12,152 nucleotides of DNA from Chloroflexota bacterium (GTDB lineage Bacteria > Chloroflexota > Limnocylindria > QHBO01): the NCBI GenBank assembly GCA_005879815.1, contig VBKA01000007.1:1-12152 (forward strand), in the 5' to 3' direction. Below are positions 6,985 through 12,152 of the stretch, in pieces. The notes under the pieces were generated by a model. That model was not told the origin of the DNA and did not search any database. It saw only the letters and a program-made list of their open reading frames with translations. Positions within the stretch are counted from its first letter, which is position 1, and the number at the start of each line of letters is the position of its first letter. A program made the position numbers and the translations under genes.

Positions 6985-8461
6985 ATGACCACTCAGGAGC
7001 AGACCCGCCGATCGCCGAGCACGCCAAGTGCCGACGTCGTGCAGATGATCATCGGGGGCGAGCGCGTTGACGCGGCGGATGGGCAGACCTTCGACGTCGT
7101 GAATCCCGCGACGGGTGCCGTCATTGCGCGCGCGCCGCTGGGCGGGCCGGAAGACGTCAACCGCGCGGTCGAGGCGGCTGGCAAGGCCTTCGAGGATCCC
7201 AAGGGATGGGCGACCTGGTCCGCCGCGAAGCGGGGACGGACGCTCGCCAAGCTCGCCGGCCTGGTCCGGGAGCACCTTGAAGAGCTGGCACAGCTCGAGA
7301 GCCGCAACGTGGGGAAGCCGATCTCCGGGGCGCGAGGTGAGGCGCTTGCCGTCAGCTTCGTCTTCGATTACTACGCCGGAGCCGCGAACAAGCTGTTTGG
7401 CGAGACGATCCCGGTCAGCAGGCCGGGCCTGGACTTCACACTCCGCGAGCCGATTGGCGTGTGCGGCCTGATCGTCCCCTGGAACTTCCCGATGAACATG
7501 GCGAGCTGGAAGCTGGGGCCGGCGCTGGCGGCCGGCAACACCGCGATCCTCAAGCCCGCCAGCTACACGCCGCTCACCGCCCTGCGCCTGGGCGAGCTGG
7601 CCATGGAGGCAGGCATCCCCGCGGGCGTGGTGAACGTGATCACAGGGCCGGGCGGATCGGCGGGGGCGGCGCTGGCTGGGCATCCGAGGGTCGGCAAGGT
7701 GGCCTTTACCGGCGAGACCACGACCGGGCAGCAGATCATGCGCCTGGCCGCCAACAACGTGAAGAAGATCAGCCTGGAGCTTGGCGGCAAGAGCCCGAAC
7801 ATCGTCTTCGCGGATGCCGACCTCGAGCGTTTCGCTGCAGAGGCGCCGTATGCCGTCTTCGACAACGCCACGGAGCCGGATCTTCGTGGAGGCTTCCGCC
7901 CACGACCGGATGCTCGAGCTGTTCACCGAGGCGACGCGTAAGGTCGTGGTGGGCGATCCGGCCGACGACAAGACGGAGATGGGCAGCCTCGTAAGCGAGC
8001 GGCAGCGGGAGCGCGTGTCGGGGTACGTGGCGATCGGCCGCGACGAGGGTGCGGATCTCGTCTACGGTGGCGAGCCCCCGACCGGCGACCCGTTCGATGC
8101 GGGCGCCTACTGGATGCCGACCATCTTCGATTCGTGTCGAACCGACATGCGCATCGTCCGCGAAGAGATCTTCGGACCGGTGGTTGCGATCATCCCCTTC
8201 GACGACGAGGCAGACGCCGTGCGGCTTGCCAACGACACCCCGTACGGGCTGTCCGGGTCGATCTGGAGCCGCGACATCGGTAAGGCGCTACGGGTGGCGA
8301 AGGGGGTGCGTGCGGGCGTGCTGTCCGTGAACTCCAATGCGAGCGTGCACACCGAGGCACCCTTCGGCGGCTACAAGATGAGCGGGGTCGGTCGCGAGCT
8401 TGGGATGCATGCCCTCGAGCTCTACACCGAGGTCAAGAACGTCTTCGTCGACCTGACCTGA
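6985..8461 (+). pseudogene. NAD(P)-dependent aldehyde dehydrogenase, frameshifted with catalytic-Cys motif deleted
   Basis: Would oxidise an aldehyde to its acid, possibly the product of the upstream SDR. The first frame (6985 to about 7870) gives the cofactor-binding part: VPWNFP with oxyanion N167, ILKPAS with K190, FTGETTTGQ, and ELGGKSPN with general-base E265. After FDNA (residue 295) this frame becomes nonsense and stops at 7939-7941. The homologous protein resumes in the next frame at 7871 with RSRIFVEAS and runs intact to 8461, including EEIFGPVV and PFGGYKMSGVGRELG. Family members carry a GQxCxA-type stretch between FDNA and RSRIF; the nucleophilic Cys expected about 34 residues after E265 falls in it. 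One base (A7870) stands where six codons are expected, so about 17 nt are missing; adding them gives about 497 residues, a normal length. As written it is inactive. The alternative is a sequencing or assembly error. Confidence 0.88.
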
Positions 8462-8479
8462 GGGGTCATCGTCCGGCGT

Positions 8480-10168
8480 TCAGAACGAGCCGCCGGCACC
8501 ACCCCCGCCGGAGGAGCCGCCGCCCCCGAACCCTCCCGAGGAAGAGGGCGAATTCCCGATCGTCCCCAGCGCAGCGAACATGCCGCCGAAGCTCGGGATC
8601 GCCGAACCGGCCATCAGGCCTCCCCCGCCTGCGCCGCTACCTCCGCCTCCACCTCCGGAGCCCGAGGCGTACCAGACCGGATACCAGGCGGTCGCGGCCA
8701 GCCCCTTGCGGTCATCCTCCGCGGTGCGCTCGAGGACGCGCTCGACGTCGCGATGAAGACCCAGCGCCACGCCCCAGACGAGGGCCTGATCGGGGGTCTC
8801 AACCCAGGGCACAGCCTTGCTGGCAACCACCTCGTCCATCGACCGCGACTGCTCCAGCGTCCTCTGCAGCGTGCGGCGGTAGGCGAACAGCCAGGCCCGC
8901 ACCATGGAGCCCGGCTGGGTGACCGCCGGCATCCAACGGGACCCGAACAGGGTGGCGGCCCCTGCGAGCCCCAGCGCAATGGCCGCGACGGTGAGCCCGT
9001 CGCTGGGCAGCTTCACGGCTCCCCAGAAGGCGAGGGCGGCGACGGCCAATTCGGCGAAACCCAGCCACTGCCAGCGCTGGATCACGCTCGAGGGCTTGCG
9101 TCTGTACCATCCGCCGGCCACGGCCCCGCCCTCGAGTCGATCGTTGAAGGCGTCGACGCTCTTGCCAAACTCGAGCAGACCCTTCTGGTCAACGTATGCG
9201 TCGGCATCTTCCGAGGCGATGTCGGAGATCTTCTCGAGCGCCAGCTTTTCGCCCGGTCCAAGTGGCGAGCGCCGAATCAGCCGCTGGTGCACGTCTTCCT
9301 CATCGGGCTTGGAGATCTGAACCCCCACCTTGGAGCCGAACCCGAGCAGGCCGCTCTCGTGGCGGAAGACCAGCTCGCCGCGTGACGCGAGGTCGAGGAG
9401 CGCGGTGGTGAGCGCTCGGCGCGTGCAACGGCCCTCCATGATCAGAACCGCGGTGGCTGGCGTCAGCCTGGGCGGCGGGGCCGGCATGTAGATGGATGGA
9501 TCGTCGAGGTACACCGGGTCGCGCCCGTAGCGCAACCAGTGCCACAGCCACCAGCCGACCAGCAGCACCCCGAGCAGCAGGCCGCCGAAGCCGAGCACGG
9601 CGTTGAGCTGTCGTGCAAGCTCGAGGCGACCGGCGTTCTGCGGCGTCGTGGCCCGATCCGCGGCCTGGACGGCTGCGAGCACCGCGCCATCCATGTCGCA
9701 ATCTCGCAGGTGTGGCGCCATCTCGTTGTCGAAGACCGATTGGCGGTCCGCATCGGTCATGAAGGCGGCCCGGAAGCCCGACCCGGCGTACAGCTGCGCC
9801 TGGCCGTGGCAGCGCGATTCGTCCAGGTCGAGGAGGATCACGAGAGAGTCATCGAATCCTTTGCGGCCGATGCCCCACTGGTCGATCAAGGCTGCCGCGT
9901 CGCGCGCCGCGGCATCCTGGGTGTCGCTCTCCGGCTTTATCTGGGTATAGACGACGACCTGCGCCGCGCTGCGCTGCTCGATGCCGGCGATGATCGACTC
10001 GGCGCGCGCCCTCGTAGCTGGGCTCAGCACCCCCGCCGTGTCGTAGACCGTCTGCCCGTCGACCGGTGAGGGATACGGCGGGCCCGCGCCGATGGCCACC
10101 GCAGCGACGAACGCGGCGACCAGGGCGAGGGCAGCCACCAGGGAGAGACGGAGCTCGGGTCGTCTCAC
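8480..10168 (-). CDS. TPM-domain membrane protein with DUF2207-like C-terminal half and Gly-rich tail
   Basis: Predicted envelope protein of 562 residues, starting with GTG. A signal peptide or N-terminal anchor spans about 7-28 (basic RRPELR then Leu/Ala/Val-rich). The TPM domain covers about 38-170, with VYDTAGVLSP, FDDSLVILLDLDESR and AQLYAGSGF typical of the family. A transmembrane segment follows at 190-212, then a cytoplasmic region resembling the DUF2207 C-terminal part: LTPATAVLIMEGRCTRRALT, LLDLASRGELVFR, two more hydrophobic segments at about 368-386 and 392-408, and VPWVETPDQALVWGVALGL. The tail after 502 is almost all Gly/Ser and ends GGSF. The TPM domain seems to take the place of the usual beta-rich N-terminal DUF2207 domain. 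Function is unknown; related TPM proteins are tied to envelope maintenance or repair. It converges on the aldehyde dehydrogenase with 18 nt between stops. Confidence 0.88.
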   Translation of the reverse strand: MRRPELRLSLVAALALVAAFVAAVAIGAGPPYPSPVDGQTVYDTAGVLSPATRARAESIIAGIEQRSAAQVVVYTQIKPESDTQDAAARDAAALIDQWGIGRKGFDDSLVILLDLDESRCHGQAQLYAGSGFRAAFMTDADRQSVFDNEMAPHLRDCDMDGAVLAAVQAADRATTPQNAGRLELARQLNAVLGFGGLLLGVLLVGWWLWHWLRYGRDPVYLDDPSIYMPAPPPRLTPATAVLIMEGRCTRRALTTALLDLASRGELVFRHESGLLGFGSKVGVQISKPDEEDVHQRLIRRSPLGPGEKLALEKISDIASEDADAYVDQKGLLEFGKSVDAFNDRLEGGAVAGGWYRRKPSSVIQRWQWLGFAELAVAALAFWGAVKLPSDGLTVAAIALGLAGAATLFGSRWMPAVTQPGSMVRAWLFAYRRTLQRTLEQSRSMDEVVASKAVPWVETPDQALVWGVALGLHRDVERVLERTAEDDRKGLAATAWYPVWYASGSGGGGGGSGAGGGGLMAGSAIPSFGGMFAALGTIGNSPSSSGGFGGGGSSGGGGAGGSF

Positions 10169-10174
10169 CGCACC

Positions 10175-10180
10175 AGTATG
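10175..10180 (-). promoter_or_regulatory. Possible -10 box of a leaderless promoter for the TPM gene
   Basis: On the minus strand CATACT matches four of six bases of TATAAT and ends 6 nt before the GTG start at 10168, the same spacing as at the aldehyde dehydrogenase. No Shine-Dalgarno precedes the GTG and no good -35 is seen, so support is modest. Confidence 0.3.
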
Positions 10181-10197
10181 CCGCCGGTGCGAAACCG

Positions 10198-10226
10198 TTG
10201 ACGCCCCCCGGGGCCGACCCTATGCT
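10198..10226 (+). promoter_or_regulatory. Promoter of the second permease
   Basis: TTGACG (10198-10203; five of six to TTGACA), exactly 17 bp of spacer, and TATGCT (10221-10226; four of six to TATAAT). This is the best housekeeping-type promoter in the window. It would start transcription near 10233, giving a leader of about 110 nt that includes the hairpin at 10312. It lies just behind the oppositely oriented TPM start, so the two promoters nearly abut. Confidence 0.6.
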
Positions 10227-10311
10227 GCCGCCCAGCCCACCGGCCGGCACCTGCTGCTGATATGCGCCAGTCGGGGGCGCGTAGCCGCGCATTCCCTTTC
10301 TCGGACGGAGG

Positions 10312-10326
10312 CCACACTCGGTGTGG
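10312..10326 (+). promoter_or_regulatory. Leader hairpin directly upstream of the second permease's ribosome site
   Basis: CCACAC (10312-10317), loop TCG, GTGTGG (10321-10326): a perfect 6-bp stem with 3-nt loop ending 5 nt before the Shine-Dalgarno core. It could influence ribosome access. It matches in shape, not sequence, the hairpin in front of the first permease. No known riboswitch class was recognised in 10227-10343. Confidence 0.35.
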
Positions 10327-10330
10327 GGGA

Positions 10331-10339
10331 GAGGAGGAG
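10331..10339 (+). promoter_or_regulatory. Strong Shine-Dalgarno fixing a TTG start
   Basis: GAGGAGGAG contains AGGAGG (10332-10337), placed 6 nt before TTG at 10344. The first in-frame ATG downstream, at 10359, is 21 nt away, too far for this site; in-frame starts further upstream lie before or around the predicted promoter. Confidence 0.75.
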
Positions 10340-10343
10340 ACCC

Positions 10344-11981
10344 TTGACCGCGGATCCCATGCAGACCGACCAGGTCGCGCGAGATGACGCGCACCTTCGG
10401 TCGCTCGGCATCAAGCCGGAGCTGAGGCGAACGCTCGGATTCCTCTCGAATTTCGCCGTCGCGTTCAGCTATATCAGCGTCTCGACAGGGACATTCACCA
10501 ATCAGGCGGTCGCCTTTGGCGTGGGAGGGCCCGCCGTCTTCTGGGCCTGGCCGCTCGTCATCCTGGGCCAGACCTTCGTCGCCCTGAACTTCGCGGAGTT
10601 GTCCAGCCATTTCCCGGTCGCCGGGTCCATCTACCAGTGGTCCAAACGGCTTTCCCACAAGACGCTGGGCTGGTTTACCGGCTGGATCTACTTCTGGGCC
10701 GGCGTTGTGACCGTCACCGCCGTAGCCGCCACTGTGCCGCTCGTCCTGTCGACGATTCAGGGATGGGACTTGGCCAGCCCCTCGCCACTCGGCTTCCTGA
10801 ACATGTGGCAGTTCGTGGGACTTCTCACCCTGCTCATCACGACCTTGATCAACATCGAGGGCGTTCGGCTGCTCGCACTTCTCAACAACATCGGCGTCGC
10901 GGCGGAGATCTTGGGCATGGTGGTCTTCGCCCTGATCCTGCTCTTCTTCGCGAATCACCAGTCGCCGGCGGTCCTCTTCGATACCTCGTACACCAAGGAC
11001 CTTGCCGGCGGAAACTACTTCGCCGTCTTCCTTGTCGGGATGTTCATGGCCCTGTTCGTGGTCTATGGATTCGACACAGCTGGCACCTTCGGCGAGGAGA
11101 CGGTCGACGCCTCGCGACAGGCGCCGCGCGGCGTTCTCTCGGCGATCTGGCTCTCCGGAATCGTGGGCGCCGTCTTCCTGCTTGCCGTCACCCTTTCGTT
11201 CAGGGACATCGGCAAGGTGGTCGAAACGGGACAGGCCGCGGGCTTCCCGATCGCGGACACCATCAAGGAGAACCTGACGTTTGGCCTGCCGGGCGGCGCG
11301 ACGCTGGGTGACCTGTACCTGGTCATGATCCTGGTGGCTGTATTCGTCTGCACCCTGGCAATCCAGGGCGCCACGACACGCCTGATGTTCTCCATGGGCC
11401 GCGACCGCCGGCTTCCCTTTGGGTCCGCCTGGGGTTCAGTGAATTCAACATTCAAGACGCCGGCGAACGCCGCCATCGCGGTGGGCGTCCTTGGTGCGCT
11501 GCCGCTGATCGTGATGGGAGCCACGGCTTCGATCTACCTGGCCATCGCGGCGACCGGGATGATTTATCTCAGCTACATCCTGTGTAACTTCGGCGTGCTG
11601 ATCGCGCGCACCAAGGGCTGGCCCCATCGCGGCGCCTGGTTCAGCCTCGGCAGCTGGGGGACGATCATCAACGTCCTGGCCCTGGTATGGGGCACGGCGA
11701 TGGTGATCAACATCGGCATCTGGACCAGCCCGATCTTCGGCGACTTCGGGAACGACCTACGTAACCTCTGGTCCAACCCGTTCATCAACACGTTCCTGGC
11801 GTTTGGCACCAACTCGGAAGGCAAGCCCAACATCCTGACCGGACTCCCCGCTTGGCCTGTGTTCGAGACGCTGGTTGGCCTGGTGGTGATCGTCGGCCTC
11901 GTCTACTACCTGGTGGCCCAACGCGGTCGCGAGGACCGCGTGGAGGCGGACATCGCCACCGGCGAGGCGGTCATCGCGTAA
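10344..11981 (+). CDS. APC superfamily amino acid/amine permease (second copy, ACT-like)
   Basis: Inner-membrane transporter of 545 residues starting at TTG, chosen because AGGAGG lies 6 nt upstream; ATG at 10359 would shorten it by five residues. It carries the pattern of the first permease: LRSLGIKPELRRTLGFLSNFAVAFS before TM1, FPVAGSIYQWSKRL, YGFDTAGTFGEETVDASRQAP, and TTRLMFSMGRDRRLPFG. About twelve hydrophobic segments are visible; the last two are separated by an unusually long hydrophilic loop of some 50 residues (SPIFGDFGNDLRNLWSNP through NSEGKPNI). It is clearly diverged from the first permease, so it is a paralogue rather than a recent duplicate and may import a related substrate. 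It has its own promoter and is followed by a terminator-like hairpin, so it is probably monocistronic. Substrate is unknown. Confidence 0.92.
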   Translation: MTADPMQTDQVARDDAHLRSLGIKPELRRTLGFLSNFAVAFSYISVSTGTFTNQAVAFGVGGPAVFWAWPLVILGQTFVALNFAELSSHFPVAGSIYQWSKRLSHKTLGWFTGWIYFWAGVVTVTAVAATVPLVLSTIQGWDLASPSPLGFLNMWQFVGLLTLLITTLINIEGVRLLALLNNIGVAAEILGMVVFALILLFFANHQSPAVLFDTSYTKDLAGGNYFAVFLVGMFMALFVVYGFDTAGTFGEETVDASRQAPRGVLSAIWLSGIVGAVFLLAVTLSFRDIGKVVETGQAAGFPIADTIKENLTFGLPGGATLGDLYLVMILVAVFVCTLAIQGATTRLMFSMGRDRRLPFGSAWGSVNSTFKTPANAAIAVGVLGALPLIVMGATASIYLAIAATGMIYLSYILCNFGVLIARTKGWPHRGAWFSLGSWGTIINVLALVWGTAMVINIGIWTSPIFGDFGNDLRNLWSNPFINTFLAFGTNSEGKPNILTGLPAWPVFETLVGLVVIVGLVYYLVAQRGREDRVEADIATGEAVIA

Positions 11982-12008
11982 CGCGCCTTGAAAGGGCCTT
12001 CATATTTG

Positions 12009-12043
12009 GCGGGCGGCTCGGCGTTTCGGCGCGGGCCGCCCGC
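12009..12043 (+). terminator. Terminator-like hairpin after the second permease
   Basis: GCGGGCGGC (12009-12017) and GCCGCCCGC (12035-12043) form a perfect 9-bp, all-G/C stem around a 17-nt loop, starting 27 nt after the permease stop. The downstream ATCATTTCCTG is only weakly T-rich, so termination may be imperfect or Rho-assisted. Confidence 0.6.
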
Positions 12044-12077
12044 ATCATTTCCTGTTCGGTGAGGCTGCGACGCACAC

Positions 12078-12152
12078 GTGACCGATGACGCGCCCCTGCG
12101 CGGGGCGCTTGCCGACGCCCTGACGGGCGCCCTGCAGCGCGTGCCGGAGACC
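12078..12152 (+). CDS. Possible start of a further gene, cut by the right edge
   Basis: GTG at 12078 opens 25 codons with no stop to the end of the window, reading MTDDAPLRGALADALTGALQ and then RVPET. Third positions are strongly G/C as in the other genes, and it begins soon after a terminator-like hairpin, where a new gene is expected. The ribosome site is weak (GGTGAGG about 13 nt upstream). The nearby ATG at 12086 runs into a stop within about 12 codons. The piece is too short to name a family. Confidence 0.4.
   Translation, partial: MTDDAPLRGALADALTGALQRVPET

Noticed and set aside
7860..7875. Programmed frameshift in the aldehyde dehydrogenase
   Set aside because: No slippery heptamer is visible, and frameshifting would not restore the missing catalytic cysteine.
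7781..8461. Second half of the aldehyde dehydrogenase as an independent gene
   Set aside because: Its first ~30 codons are a shadow of the upstream frame; homology begins at 7871 and continues the same protein, so it is the 3' part of one broken gene.
8500..8680. Repeat-like GC-rich tract
   Set aside because: It encodes the Gly/Ser-rich C-terminal tail of the TPM protein; no separate repeat element is needed to explain it.
9849..10958. Minus-strand ORF of 369 codons spanning the TPM start and second permease
   Set aside because: It is in a different frame from the TPM protein, crosses an intergenic region with a good promoter, and has shadow-type composition.

Overview
This is a GC-rich bacterial chromosomal window with no plasmid, phage, IS, CRISPR, rRNA or tRNA signal. 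Taxonomy cannot be fixed from 12 kb. The high GC, the GTG/TTG starts, the -10 boxes lying only 6 nt from start codons (leaderless style) and the mix of a GH15 hydrolase, ACT-type APC permeases, a TPM/DUF2207 protein and a glutamine-synthetase paralogue fit an uncultivated Chloroflexota or an actinobacterium; that is a weak inference.

Layout. Bases 1-2047 (minus): almost complete GH15 glucoamylase/trehalase-type hydrolase, running off the left edge near its natural C-terminus. Bases 2048-2337: divergent intergenic region with a small dyad, a possible promoter and a leader hairpin. Bases 2338-6262 (plus): likely operon of an APC amino acid/amine permease, a glutamine-synthetase-like gamma-glutamyl ligase and a short-chain dehydrogenase; the last two overlap by 1 nt, and a 12-bp hairpin separates permease from ligase. 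Bases 6439-6900 (minus): SRPBCC-fold protein. Bases 6985-8461 (plus): NAD(P)-dependent aldehyde dehydrogenase with a frameshift at about 7870 and loss of about 17 nt that removes the motif carrying the catalytic cysteine. Bases 8480-10168 (minus): secreted/membrane TPM-domain protein with a DUF2207-type C-terminal half and a Gly-rich tail. Bases 10344-11981 (plus): second APC permease, with a good promoter and a TTG start fixed by a strong Shine-Dalgarno. Bases 12009-12043: terminator-like hairpin. Bases 12078-12152: probable first 25 codons of a further gene.

How the genes fit together. Permease + gamma-glutamyl ligase + SDR + aldehyde dehydrogenase + permease resembles pathways in which an amine is imported, capped on nitrogen with glutamate, oxidised and uncapped (Puu putrescine, Ipu isopropylamine, GlnA4 ethanolamine routes). 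Here an SDR stands where Puu has an FAD oxidase, and no gamma-glutamyl hydrolase is seen, so an amino alcohol such as ethanolamine is a reasonable guess for the substrate. As written in this sequence the aldehyde dehydrogenase is dead, so the pathway is either decaying, backed up by a gene elsewhere, or the lesion is a sequence or assembly error. GH15 and TPM genes look like unrelated neighbours.
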